Source: Prosapia bicincta (Eukaryota; Arthropoda; Insecta; Hemiptera; Cercopidae). Taken from it: DNA of 64,000 nt. Below are positions 1-12,025 of the stretch, in pieces. The stretch is from contig JBAIZL010000006.1 in the NCBI GenBank assembly GCA_036971475.1, positions 92,194,376 to 92,258,375 of the forward strand, written 5' to 3'. Made by a program: the position numbers and the translations under genes. Under the pieces are notes generated by a model. The model saw nothing but the letters and a program-made list of their open reading frames with translations, was not told the DNA's origin and did no database searches. Each line of letters begins with the position of its first letter. The first letter of the stretch is position 1.

Positions 1-3000
1 GCCATTACATTTGTTAGTTTGTAAGGCTTATAGAAAGTGCTAACTCACCCAATACAACATGTTCCGTTCTTTCCTACTGGATGTAATTAGTTCTTTCTGA
101 AAATCTAAAAATGTCTTCATTAAATACATTTAAAAATAAATAGAGAATGTTTCCTTTGAAAATCCCACCTTGTAAAGTTCGATTAAAAAACGTATCTGTG
201 AAGGTACGTAGTTCTATTGTGCGTAAATATTTTAAAGTGGACATAAAATAATAACAAAAAGCCTTCATGATGTACAAAAAGCGTTATAAAATATAAAACC
301 AATTGTTATATATTTTTTCACTATGATTTTTTAATATCATTTAATAATAAATTTTTAGCATGTTTGTTACTTTTAGGTGAGATAAAAATACCGACTATAT
401 CAATTTTTAGGCTTTTGTTTTAATCACTCTTTTGTTTTTCCTTAAATTATTTTTTACAATTAGTCTTCGCGAATTATTTTATACTCAGGTAAAGCCCCTC
501 CTTCCACTTAGGTAAAACCTCGCTTTCCATTTCATCAAAACCTCCATTTCCAGTTACGTAAAACCTCATCTTCATTTGTTTGATGAATTACTTATCATCT
601 GATACATTCTCTTCACTTCGTCGTCGAAGTCACCTGCCTTATCAGACTGTTAAACGGTTCAAGTCATTTTTATCTTGTCTGAGATAAGTCATTGCACCAC
701 TTACTACTGTACCATATCTCTTTCTTAAACCCTTTCCTTACTCAATATTACGTAATACATCCTTAATATTAAATGGTATAGTTCTCATTATATAATAAAC
801 AATCTTTTATTATTGTCTTCCCCAACTATCGTAAGGCTCAAGCCTGATATGGTACATGAGTTTGTGTTTACTTCACTTTTACCTTCACAAGACGTAGTCT
901 AGGTTGTTGTCGTCTAATAGAAACTTGTCTTGGCCAGTGGATCACCTGGTACAGGTGGTGGCGTAATAACATTTTACGGTCCATTATTACCTATACACAA
1001 TCAGTTATTATCACCTGATATAACCTTACCTAGATACTTATAACCTGTATTGTTCAAGGTCGTGTCACTTATTACTGTAAATGACTTTTAGTATGGCCAA
1101 GGTCGTGTCCTGAGAATATATATCTCCTCCTACAATTTTGTCAACATCCGTTAGTTAACAATCACGCCTCCATTATAGACAGGTTTTTAAATCCATAGCT
1201 ATGTAACAGGCTTTCAGTATCCTAATAGCCTAAATTATCTAACATTCAATTACCGAGAAAATGTCCAATAGTTGCTAAATTAAAACGCAATTCACTCTTT
1301 TCACTTGTATTTTGACCACTTTGAGAGGCTATTAATATTAAATAAATATATTGGTAAGAGACAATTTAGAGCTCAGAGGGTAATAGAGGTTTCTTACCGT
1401 ACAGTAAATGAAAAAAGCTCCCAGGGTAATAAATCTCAAGAGAACCGGGCTGGCCGCACGAACAACCTGAAAGCAAATTGGATCAATTGAGCTTAAACTA
1501 GACAGAGAGTTGTGGGGTTTGCTTAGTACAATTAGTTGCTGATTATGAAAGTAAATTATGGTATTAGTTCAGTATGCATGATAAAGTTCAAAAGTTCAAT
1601 GACTTAAATTTAAACAAGAGTCCACACAAGATAAATAAGTTATCAAAAACTCATAAACTTAGGACACATAAGGCTTACTACAGTTATTACAGATACATAA
1701 ATTGATTAGAATCATTATATATTATTTAATAAAGAACTAAAAGTAATCTATGTCATATTTAGAATGTATTATATACGGAATTTTAATGAATATGTCAACG
1801 GATACAAGTAAAATTACTATTGTTATATATATTAACAGAACATGTTTAATGGTTTCCTTATCATTTAAAAAGTATTTAGAATATTCAATCCATATTGGCG
1901 TAAAGCAAAAGATCCAAAATACACATTTTGTGAGAATTCTAAATTCCTAAGCGGATAAAAGTTTTCACTTAGGTTATATTTTTCGTTTTCAATTACCTAA
2001 TTATGGATTCATTTACTTTTTATGTGAATAATACATTCAGTCAAAGAGAAAGTTTAGCGTTTGTGCAACAGATAACTTTGATTATTAGCAATTATTCTTA
2101 GATGTTTGTTTTAGACACATTAGTCCTTAGCAATTGCTGTACTATAATAGAATTAGAATTAGAAACATATTGTACAAGTTACAGTCTTCGCTGTGAAGAC
2201 TGTACAACATTCGTCTAATCGCTCAGGTTCCCATGACAATCGATATTGCCAGATTCCTAAGTCACTAGTGTTTTCCGTATAGTGCGAGCGATGTAAGCGA
2301 GGTGATGACAGCTGAATTTGGTAGCGTCGCGCTAGCAGTAATCCCACACTGTAGACGATCCAATGCCTTTTTAATTTTAATTTTATATATTGACGATCCC
2401 TTGTTTAGATAGACATTTATACCAATATATTCACTTTTATGGGACTGAAAACAGAACACTCTGGGTGGTTTCAACGGTTAGAATTTGTCGTGCTATTCTG
2501 TGGACAGGATGAGCTTCTATTGTGAGCATACTATTTGTTTTTATTGTAAGGTCCTTGAAGGAATTAGAGCAGGTCTACTTTAACTGCGTTATGGTATAAA
2601 CCTTTACAATACCCGACAAAAGTACGTTTTATACTTGAACCGTATCTCTTACGTTCTCAGAAACTGTTTCTGTCCTTCATAGAAAAGTAATGCTGACACT
2701 TCTTAAAATCATCAAATAATCCTCCCCATTCCCTTCCTTTATGTAAGTGCTCTATCTACCCAAATCGGGAATGTACTTATTGGGTAAGAGTTCATAAGTC
2801 CTAATCTTGTCAAAAGGAATGAAAACCATTTTACAACATTGTGAAGGTGGGTACAGATACACATAGTGTTACAATAGAGCACATCTATTTACCTTTTTAT
2901 GAGCCGCGTATCCCTTTCTAAGCTAACCAGGGATGGTTCGGGGTGTCGCCTCCACTAGGCCAATAGAGTGTAGGTTAACTAAGATACACGTTTATGCTAC

Positions 3001-4002
3001 TTCAACCATAATGTTCCTTTGCTCACTACTTATCGCATAACCACTCATAAAAGTCTTTGAATTAAATAAAATATTAATGAAGAAATAATAAAAAGCCTTG
3101 TTCTTTAAACAATTTTCACTTGAGGACAAATTAAATGAAGGACAATAAAAATTACTCTAGTTAGATACTGTTTAACACACCTTTCATCTATACACATTTA
3201 TTCAGTAAATTTATTTTAAAATGGAGATGTATATAATTCATACAAAAATGAGAAATGTATTTTTAAACCTTTTCGTAACATAAACGAGAAGAATGTACTG
3301 AGGGCTCAGAATAAAGTCGCTTTTAATAGGGCCTTAAGAGATCACAGTCGGGCTTAAGTAGCGCATAAGGGTTCATCAAACTCTGCTAAAGGACCACGGC
3401 TCCAGTCGGATTCAGCTTTTTACTTCAGGAGTTACGTCTACTTAGTTTTTATGAGGACCTCATATTTCATCCTTATATCGCGTATCAAGCGCTGAGGGTG
3501 AATTTTAAGTATAAAACAATGTCCAGTAGTAAAGCTTCTAAAGTGAATATCTCGTATAGGACTTTTACGACGAAATCAGTTTAAGTACCGAGTGTTATAG
3601 AAAGTGGGCTATCGGTACATTTACACAAAGTGACTGAGGCGTTATGTGACGCAAATGTATTTGTTATGTTAGCGTCTAGGATAAATCTGGAAAAATCGTC
3701 GCAAATACAACTTAATAGGGTGAAATAAATATTGAATAAATCAAATTACTAGCAAAATTTATTTTTTTCAGGATTATTGTTAGTTTGAAATACCATATTA
3801 AATTTTAAACAATTACCGTGTCTCTAGTAATGATATATTTAAATAAAGGGGTATAAAGATTCCATCAGAGATAGAATTTCTTTTTTAATGCAGTTAGGAT
3901 GTATTAAGGATTTTGTAAGTTAATACCGTATGTGCCAAAATAAACAGTACTAATACTGAATCAGCTATATTTTCCTTCTAGATCAGGTGTATCAACTTTT
4001 GA
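1..4002. other. AT-rich non-coding DNA, probable intron
   Basis: No exon, RNA gene or intact transposon was recognised. ORFs are short (below about 70 codons) and resemble nothing known to me. The stretch 480-1110 is slightly less AT-rich, with recurrent short words (several GGTCGTGTC and TTATTAC-type runs), and may be an old repeat. Probably downstream intron of the receptor gene, because the exons carrying TM2-TM7 have not yet appeared. Confidence 0.45.
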
Positions 4003-4640
4003 TTGTTGCCACGTATGCGAATGAACGTATTTCGTTTGAGGTTTTTTCAGGAACATTTTCACGGAAACCCACCTGTTAATGCTGTAACTATTAGCGTTGT
4101 TGAACAATTTCGAAGATGCGGTTGTAACTTCACACAGCGTAAGGTTTTTTCAGATCATCCAGTGTCTGTTCAAAGGAAAATCACGAATGGGTTTTGCATC
4201 AAATGTTACAGTCACCGAAAGAAGCCTAAACCAAAAATATTTGAAGCTAAATACAAGTAATAAGTCAGGGAGAAAAATGTTCAAAAATGTTAGTGGTTTT
4301 TTATATAAGATAGAAACTGTGTAACCTTGAACTGTATAAAAAAACAGCCAGTACTTCCCTTCTCTGTTCTATGTGCTGTGGTAAGCCCGAGTTTCCGAGT
4401 TTCCAACCAGGAACACTGAATATACAACATTCCATTTCTTCAAGAAACTTTTGGAAACCGACTCACCTCACTTACGCAACCTGACGCCGACGTCTGGGGA
4501 GTGATGAAGGAGAAGATTTTCGGTGATGACGCACAAACCACCATCGTCAAACTACAGGAAAGAATAACCATGTGTATAACGAGCATAAACAACCCCTCTT
4601 TACCAAAATGATGCAAAACCTTCAAAAGCTATTTGAGTGT
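4003..4640 (+). pseudogene. Degenerate DDE transposase relic (mariner/IS630-like)
   Basis: Two separated pieces on the plus strand read like the two ends of a mariner/Tc1-superfamily transposase. Around 4006-4180 the reading contains FFQEHFHGNPPVNAVTI and VEQFRRCGCNF, resembling the N-terminal helix-turn-helix (DUF4817-type) module of insect transposases. Around 4450-4610 another frame contains DADVWGVMKEKIFGDDAQTT followed by KLQERI, resembling the C-terminal region after the last catalytic acid. The catalytic centre between them is missing or unreadable, and frameshifts and stops separate the parts, so this is a dead fragment. I could not find terminal inverted repeats. A minus-strand ORF over the second part is a shadow. 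Confidence 0.5.
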
Positions 4641-5085
4641 TGCCTCAAGTTAAACAGATATCTATAGAACATGTTTACACACGAGACTAACAGATTTAGC
4701 TTCTTTCTTCTTGTATATGTTTATAAAACTAATTAGATGAAACATAATCAATTCCTTCAATTGTTTCAGTACTGTTTATTTTACTGCATACGGCATAAGG
4801 ACGGTAGGATCCTTAGATTCCTTTCTACATTCAAACTAGCTATGTTACAAACACTAAAAACTATTTGTAACAAATAGAGTGTTTAAAAATATTTTACGAA
4901 TAGTAGTTGTGGACAATATATTAAAGCGGGTCTCCCATATACTCTTTGCGTTCTTTTTAACGTTTACGCAACCAAGTCCTTCCTAATTATACACTACCTT
5001 CCGTTCGATGATGTCACACAGAACCCTTTCATCACTGCCTCACGTTTACAGTTTTCGACCCTAAAACCGTGTAAACCGTGGTATT
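4641..5085. other. AT-rich spacer, nothing recognised
   Basis: No gene, repeat or element identified between the transposase relic and the 90-bp minisatellite. Confidence 0.4.
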
Positions 5086-7440
5086 TGTTATAGAGAATCT
5101 ACAAGATCTCGCAAACGTTGTTGAGTAAGAGCACAGATAAAACGATTACGCGGGTCGTAATGTTAGAGTATGCAGTGTTATAGAGAATCTGCAAGATCTC
5201 GCAAACGTTGTTGAGTAAGAGCACAGATAAAACGATTAAGCGGGTCGTAATGTTAGAGTATGCAGTGTTATAGAGAATCTACAAGATCTCGCAAACGTTG
5301 TTGAGTAAAAGCACAGATAAAACCAGTGCGCGGGTTGTAATGTTAGAGTATGCAGTGTTATAGAGAATCTACAAGATCTCGCAAACATTGTTGAGTAAGA
5401 GCACAGATAAAACCAGTACGCGGGTTGTAATGTTAGAGTATGCAGTGTTATAGAGAATTTACAAGATCTCGCAAACATTGTTGAGTAAGAGCACAGATAA
5501 AACCAGTACGCGGGTTGTAATGTTAGAGTATGCAGTGTTATAGAGAATCTACAAGATCTCGCAAACGTTGTTGAGTAAGAGCACACATAAAACCAGTGCG
5601 CGGGTTGTAATGTTAGAGTATGCAGTGCTATAGAGAATCTACAAGATCTCGCAAACATTGTTGAGTAAGAGCACAGATAAAACCAGTACGCGGGTTGTAA
5701 TGTTAGAGTATGCAGTGTTATAGAGAATTTACAAGATCTCGCAAACATTGTTGAGTAAGAGCACAGATAAAACCAGTACGCGGGTTGTAATGTTAGAGTA
5801 TGCAGTGTTATAGAGAATCTACAAGATCTCGCAAACATTGTTGAGTAAGAGCACAGATAAAACCAGTACGCGGGTTGTAATGTTAGAGTATGCAGTGTTA
5901 TAGAGAATCTAAAAGATCTCGCAAACGTTGTTGAGTAAGAGCACAGATAAAACGATTACGCGGGTCGTAATGTTAGACTATACAGTGTTATATAAAATCT
6001 ACAAGATCTCGCAAACATTGTTGAGTAAGAGCACAGATAAAACCAGTACGCGGGTTGTAATGTTAGAGTATGCAGTGTTATATAAAATCTACATAATCTC
6101 GCAAACGTTGTTGAGTAAGAGCACAGATAAAATCATTCCGCGGGTTGTAATGGTAGAGTAGGCAGTGTTATAGAAAATCTACAAGATCTCGCAAACGTTG
6201 TTGAGTAAGAGCACAGATAAAACCATTACGCGGGTTGTAATTGTAGAGTATGCAGTATTATATAGAATCTACAAAATCTCGCCAACTTTGTTGTGTAAGA
6301 GCACAGATAAAACCAGTACGCGGGTTGTAATGTTAGAGTATGCAGTGTTATATAGAATCTACAAGATCTCGCAAACGTTGTTGAGTAAGAGCACAGATAA
6401 AACCATTACACGGGTTGTAATGGTAGAGTATGCAGTGTTATATAGAATCTACAAAATCTCGCTAACGTTGTTGAGAAAGAGCACAGATAAAACCATTACG
6501 CGGGTCGTAATGTTAGAGAATGCAGTGTTATATAGAATCTACAAAATTTCGCAAACGTTGTTGAGTAAGAGCAGAGATAAAACCAGTACGCGGGTCGTAA
6601 TGTTAGAGTATACAGTGTTATATATAATCTACAAGATCTCGCAAACGTTGTTGAGTAAGAGCACAGATAAAACCAGTACGCGGGTTGTAATGGTAGAGTA
6701 TGCAGTGTTATATAGAATCTACAAAATCTCGCAAACGTAGTTGAGTAAGAGCACAGATAAAACCATTACGCGGGTCGTAATATTAGAGTATGCAGTGTTA
6801 TATAGAATCTACAAAATCTCGCAAACGTAGTTGAGTAAGAGCACAGATAAAACCATTACGCGGGTCGTAATATTAGACTATAAAGTGTTATATAAAATCT
6901 ACTAAATCTCGCAAACGTTGTTGAGTAAGAGCAGAGATAAAACCAGTACGCGGGTTGTAATGTTAGAGTATGCAGTGTTATATAGAATCTACAAAATCTC
7001 GCAAACGTTGTTGAGTAAGAGCACAAATAAAACCAGTAAGCGGGTTGTAATGTTAGAGTATGCAGTGTTATATAGAATCTACAAAATCTCGCAAACGTTG
7101 TTGAGTAAGAGCACAGATAAAACCAGTACGCGGGTTGTAATGTTAGAGTATGCAGCGTTGGTTGTAAGGTTAGAGTATGCAGTGTTATAGAAAATCTACA
7201 AAATCTCGCAAACATTGTTGAGTAAGAGCACAGATAAAACCAGTTCGGGGGTTGTAATGTTAGAGTATGCAGTGTTATATAGATTCTACAAAATCTCGCA
7301 AACATTGTTGAGTAAGAGCACAGATAAAACCAGTACGCGGGTTGTAATGGTAGAGTATGCAGTGTTATAGAAAATCTTCAAGATCTCGCAAACGTTGTTG
7401 AGTAAGAGCACAGGTAAAACACGTACGCGGGTTGTAATAT
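5086..7440. repeat. 90-bp minisatellite array, about 26 units
   Basis: Head-to-tail units of 90 bp, recognisable by the recurring words GTTAGAGTATGCAGTGTTAT, AGATCTCGCAAACGTTGTTG and GCACAGATAAAACCAGTACG. Units diverge by a few per cent. The left part (to about 5960) mostly has TATAGAGAATCT with an AAGATCTCG block, the right part (from about 6240) TATATAGAATCT with AAAATCTCG, so the array has two sequence subfamilies. A run of three units (5281-5550) is repeated as the next three (5551-5820), a 270-bp higher-order repeat. One insertion of about 25 bp near 7150-7175 shifts the phase. Because 90 is divisible by 3, open frames run through many units on both strands; they are not evidence for genes. 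Confidence 0.95.
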
Positions 7441-8504
7441 CAACAGTATTATAGAGAATACTATTAACCACTCTCTTAACCGCCGTCCATGAGTACGACC
7501 ACTCGATACTGCTAATGCTATACATGCACAAATATGTTCTTTCAAATTACATGAATTAGAGTTAATAAAATAACTTTATTCAATAAAATAACTTATTTAA
7601 ACCCTTAAAATAGGAAATTGTAACATTTCCGGTTTTATTAATTCCGGTTTCATACTTTCAGTCACTATCTAGTTTGGTTTCTTGATTTGTCCAAGTATAT
7701 TTTCTTAAATAACTGATTTCTCTTTTAATAACAAGGGCTAATTAGTAGCTTATGAAGATTTTTCATTTGTCATCAATTCCTCTTTTATTTGTAATTCCTC
7801 TACATTTGCAATGTGTGTTAACAAAGTAGTTATAACGAAAACAACCAAAAATTAGCTTAAGTGATTAATAATATTCACCGAGCGTAATGGACTACAAAAT
7901 TCAAGAATTCAAAAATACGCATGTTTGCTACCTCCGCTCAAAATGCCGGGCAAGTCTCAACAGTGAACTAAGTGGTTTCAAATTTGAAGTTCTTCAGCAT
8001 TTTGTATCATCTTTAAAGGGTTGTCTGCGTAATGAACATACGGCTACACACGCACACGGACACAATCAACCCAAATACTTACACACATCACAACTAAGCA
8101 TAGATACTCTCTTTCTCTCTCTCTCTCTCTATCACACACACACACACTCATACGCGCAAAAGTCCACAATCAAACACACAATCAACACAAATACTTACAC
8201 ACATCACACATGCGCATAAGTACTCTCTTTCTTTCTCTGTTACCCATACACACACACAAACACAAATACACACAGACGTACTTAACACACACACACACAC
8301 ACACATACGACTCATATATCTCCATAAAATAGATCTAAAAATTGTAAAAGAACACAGATTTTTTGGACAATTTTTAACATTATTTGTTACATGTCATATA
8401 TTCTAAACCAACACACTAAGTAGAAACATAAAAGTGTAAGAGAAACGTAACAAGGGTGGGTTGTCTCATTTTACTCAAGTGTCACTGAACGGTGAATACA
8501 ATAC
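7441..8504. other. Intronic spacer with CA-rich microsatellite
   Basis: 7441-8035 is AT-rich with no identified feature. 8036-8310 is rich in CACACA and CTCTCT runs, including a repeated segment (ACACAATCAACCCAAATACTTACACACATCAC at about 8060 recurs near 8175 with small changes). 8311-8504 is plain intron adjoining the donor of exon E. Confidence 0.6.
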
Positions 8505-8705
8505 CTTGACATGTCCGTATTTCCATGTGAATAGTACGACGACGGGGAGGCAACAGATGATGACGCAGGAAAGAATTACAATTGCCGTGCGCATGACCCA
8601 GTTGAGAGAGACGACACAGGGGCTGGCGTCTAAACAGGACTCGCATCCTTCCGCACAGTGGAGGCATTCAAACACTCCGCTCTCATTGTATAGGCTCTCT
8701 TCCCC
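8505..8705 (-). CDS. GPR158: GPR158/CG31760-like receptor, Cys knot plus TM1 exon (exon E)
   Basis: Exon of 67 codons (201 bp), phase 0 at both ends. The acceptor is GTGGCAG (8706-8712) and the donor GTATTG (8499-8504). The N-terminal part carries a tight cysteine cluster with spacing C-x2-C-x3-C-x2-C-x5-C (CLHCAEGCESCLDASPC) and an NES glycosylation sequon. A hydrophobic helix of about 22 residues follows (RTAIVILSCVIICCLPVVV) and then the basic/aromatic TWKYGHVK, consistent with TM1 and the first intracellular turn of the 7TM domain. The order ectodomain, Cys cluster, TM1 matches GPR158/GPR179 receptors. TM2-TM7 and the long cytoplasmic tail should follow at lower coordinates; nothing recognisable is found in 1-8504, so the next intron is probably longer than 8.5 kb. 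A plus-strand ORF over this exon is a shadow. Confidence 0.9.
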
Positions 8706-10949
8706 CTGCCACAAAAGTAATAAAGGTTCTCTTACAGCTTCGGCACAGTTATTGGGATGTCTACTCTCTATTGTGCGAATGAATCCATTATCATTAACAA
8801 ACACTAGATACAATACAAGGTTGAAGTACAGAAGCTTATCTAGTTCCTTAGAAACACAAACGAACAATATCTCAGAAACATATTTAAAACAGTCCGCCGT
8901 ATCTTCTATGTTCTGTGAGAGATACAAAATCAAATAGCATTAACATAAAATGTTATAGCATAGTTAATAAATCTTACTGATTATTAAATTAATATGTTGA
9001 GGTCGGTTCAATTAAATTTTTTAAAATTATGTACGTTGCACAAAATAACTCAAAATACGTATCTCATATATTTAGGGATTTAATAATATTTTTATAGTTT
9101 TAGACGAACACTTTGTGCACAATAGTATCATTCACGAATGTAATTTTAAAAAATACATCTTTTCTGTTTTAGCTTTATTTTATGAAATGGTAATATTGAT
9201 ATTCAAAACATGTATCATTCTTTTGTAATTATAAGTTTTAATAGTTAGTTCTCGTTGATGTGAATATCTTTTCAATTGACATTGTATAGTTTCAGTTTAA
9301 AGACTACTGAATAGTGTTCCATTTTAATATCCTTTTATCAGCTCTCTTATAAAAAATGGGGTTTGTTTTTAAGCTTTTTCGTTAGGCTGCCGGCTTCCAT
9401 CCCATTTGAAAAAAGATTCTGCTTACTAATGTGTGTATAAACATTTGTAGATATTTTTCGATTAGTTCTACGTCACCAATCGTCGAATAAAAATTTTCAC
9501 CTGGTGATATATAGAGTCTTCAGAATGACGGAAAAGTGATAAAACTTGGAGATGAAATTTCTAAGTTTTCTACAAACCAGTAACGTTTCCTTGAGAACGC
9601 GTACAAAGCCTTAGACAATCAGTAACTATTTATAAAACATCACTCTGCTATACTACATTACATTATTACTATTAACCAAAGTAACCATTTAAGTTTTGTT
9701 TGATTTTAACAAATCAATAAATAATGCAGACTAACCGTTATATGTGAAAGTGACCTGCTGCGTAGTGTGCAGATGTGATAGCTACCTTATTAATACGTTT
9801 TGTGTCTTAGTATCGCAAAAAGAAATGATTCAACTAAAATTTTTTAAAGTCAATTCTGACTTTGATAAAAAAAAATATTCTTGTGTCTTTTTATTGAAGA
9901 ATTACACATATTATAAATAAAGTAACATAACCTATACGTTGAAACAGCTGTTCTACCACGTAACGTGTAATATGAAATCAGCTGTCTTATGAAATCATAT
10001 GCTATGACTTATTTTATGCCAAATGGGATGAAATAACTAAATTGCATACGTTGCCCCTTTTGTGAAAAGTGTTTCTCTCACATAAAGCTAAAATTAATTT
10101 AATAAATTTAATTAATGAATAATTATTTGTAAAAACTGTATTAACATCAAGTCTCATACACTGCAGTTTAATGAAATGTATTTGAACTTCAGAGGAGGAA
10201 TAAAAAGTAATTAAATATCGATTGAAAATTAGAATATATATATATTTATATAAGGAGAGTGTGAAATAATAGAATTATTTGAATGAACAGGAAAAGTCAG
10301 GTTGACATATATTTACTAATGTTTGTGAAGTGAGATTATGTTTATATTTATAATGCTTCCTTAGCTTTTGTGTTTCTAGACTTGAGTGTTATTATTTTTC
10401 CCTTCTGTTTTCTACAAGTTCAGTAAATTTATACACTGTAGGGTCTAATATTAAAACGTCAGGGTAATCTATAGTTGCAATTCACTTCTATTCTATGCCT
10501 GATGATAATTTATTATGACTTTATATTATTGTTATTTCATGTTATGAAGCAAAAATCATAATAAGGAATAGACGTATATCCAAATAATTTCATTTTAAAC
10601 TGAATTTATTATTTTACTTATTCATGTAAAATATATTTTTAAAAAGATTTGTGCGTTCTACGTGAAAACATTTAGCATATTAAAATTATATTTTCTCCTC
10701 TTCATTGATACTTTTTGAAATATTTGATTTTAACAAAATTGCTTTATGTTTATGCACAGCTTTCATTTTAACTCGTCAATTTTTGAAAAGGCAAACTATA
10801 AAACCTAAAGAGCCAAAATCTTTAATTAGATTTTAGCGTTTCATATCTTTAAAAAAAACAAGATGTTATAAAAACGTGATAGTCATCACACAGACACAAT
10901 CCCTTAGGATTTGCTTCAAATGCATTGTTTCAATCCCTCGGGAACTTAC
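8706..10949. other. Intron between exons D and E
   Basis: 2244-bp AT-rich intron of the receptor gene on the minus strand. It contains one short copy of a dispersed repeat at about 9885-9980; otherwise nothing was recognised. Confidence 0.7.
9885..9980 (-). repeat. Dispersed repeat fragment (family R1)
   Basis: Read on the minus strand, this fragment (TTACGTGGTAGAACAGCTGT, then TAGGTTATGT, TTTATTTATAATA and TTCAATAAAAAG) matches the plus strand at 16162-16250 almost word for word. It is therefore an interspersed element of unknown class. Confidence 0.65.
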
Positions 10950-11093
10950 AAGCATCAACCGCTCGTAGTCCTCTTCAATTGCAGTGCCGTTGTAGTAGCG
11001 ATGCAGAGCCTTCACTTCCGGGAAGTAGAAGCCCCTCCTGCACTGGCACCTGTAGCTGCCTCGCCGAAACCCCAGACCCGGAATCGGAACACA
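10950..11093 (-). CDS. GPR158: GPR158/CG31760-like receptor, EGF-like Cys exon (exon D)
   Basis: Exon of exactly 48 codons (144 bp), phase 0 at both ends. The acceptor is TTTTAG (11094-11099) and the donor GTAAGT (10944-10949). It starts CVPIPGLGF, followed by RRGSYRCQCRRGFYFPE, a cysteine pattern like the second half of a calcium-binding-type EGF module (C...CxC...GFYF), and continues with an aromatic HRYYNGT segment holding one glycosylation sequon. It ends in YERLML. The first Cys pairs naturally with cysteines of exon C, so the two exons together form the EGF-like stalk. In the receptor this segment sits outside the membrane just before TM1. The plus-strand reading over the same bases is a shadow. 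Confidence 0.9.
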
Positions 11094-11378
11094 CTAAAAC
11101 ATAAAAGGGACAAGTACAATAAAGGTTCGAATATAAAACCCTCTATATTTAAGTAGGTCTTAGGTTTGTATATTTCCATTTCCGAGATGTTTCAATAAGT
11201 CTAAAAGTTGGCGTTTAAATCACCTGAAATATCTAACTAAGAATGATTTTCCAAAGTGGGCCAACTTCCATAGCAATTACATATCTTACTTGGGGAAAGT
11301 TAAAGTTTAAAGATTTATTTCCTACATTCATCATCGCTTCTCTACAACGTAGTTAAACAAACACGGTTCTCTTCTCTT

Positions 11379-11440
<62 letters not shown>

Positions 11441-11901
11441 ACTTTGCCTAGGCACAGTTAAAGTATATTCTTGTTTCGGAGTATATAATGAATTTATTAG
11501 CTGATTTCCAAATATATAGTGAAATTAGAAAATGCCATCTTTTGATTCATCATTTAAACTTACCTTGTATCTTTAAGTACTTAGAATTTTGACATATCAT
11601 TTTGACTTACTTACATATTGATATACTTAGCTTTATTGTATTGCTTAGGATTTGATTAGTTAATCTCTTTACGTACTTGTCAATTCAACATACTTAGTAT
11701 TTCGACTTACTTAAAACATAGAGATAAGTTTTGACTTGAAAATTCTTTTGATTTACTTTGAAGATTGACTTGTTGAGGATGTTGATTGACAAAGCTTTAA
11801 TGTGTTGCTTGGCATTTGAATAATTATCTCTTTACGTACTTGACAATTCGACATACTTAGGGTTTCGACTTACTTAAAATATTGACATAACTTTGACTTA
11901 C
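11094..11901. repeat. Intron C-D with (TA)n and a locally repeated motif
   Basis: 808-bp intron. (TA)27 lies at 11385-11438. From about 11560 to 11900 the sequence is built of loosely repeated ACTTACTTA / TTGACTTACTT words, including two related copies of a segment ending TCTTTACGTACTTGTCAATT (about 11660 and 11830), so an old tandem duplication of about 165 bp is likely. Confidence 0.6.
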
Positions 11902-12025
11902 TTCAGTTGTGCGCTTCTTGCACTTGTCAGACGCCGCGAATATATTCACTTGGGTGCTGCCGTGTGGAAGCGGGCACTGATCGATGTCAACACGCCTCAG
12001 GTCTATGTCTATCCCGCTGGTTCCT
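11902..12025 (-). CDS. GPR158: GPR158/CG31760-like receptor, post-Cache linker exon (exon C)
   Basis: Exon of 124 bp (one base plus 41 codons). The acceptor TTGTTGCAG lies just right of 12025 and the donor GTAAGT at 11896-11901 leaves phase 0. The peptide begins GTSGIDIDLRRVDIDQCPLP and ends CKKRTTE. It has two cysteines, expected to form disulfides in the Cys-rich segment between the Cache domain and the first membrane helix. The short GTSGIDIDL and DIDQCP runs match my recollection of insect CG31760-type receptors. Too short for simple ORF finding; recognised by splice sites and by phase agreement with the flanking exons. The next exon follows after an 808-bp intron. Confidence 0.88.

Noticed and set aside
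5086..7440. CRISPR array
   Set aside because: Units are contiguous 90-bp tandem copies without unique spacers, in a eukaryotic intron context.
5236..7531. Long open frames on both strands with 30-residue repeats
   Set aside because: They follow from the 90-bp period of the minisatellite; no start context, domain or splice logic supports a protein.
8461..8937. Plus-strand open frame of 158 codons
   Set aside because: Shadow of the TM1 exon on the minus strand, which has splice sites and family motifs.
10495..10530. CUGAUGA at about 10500 as a hammerhead
   Set aside because: No stem II and no GAAA box follow.
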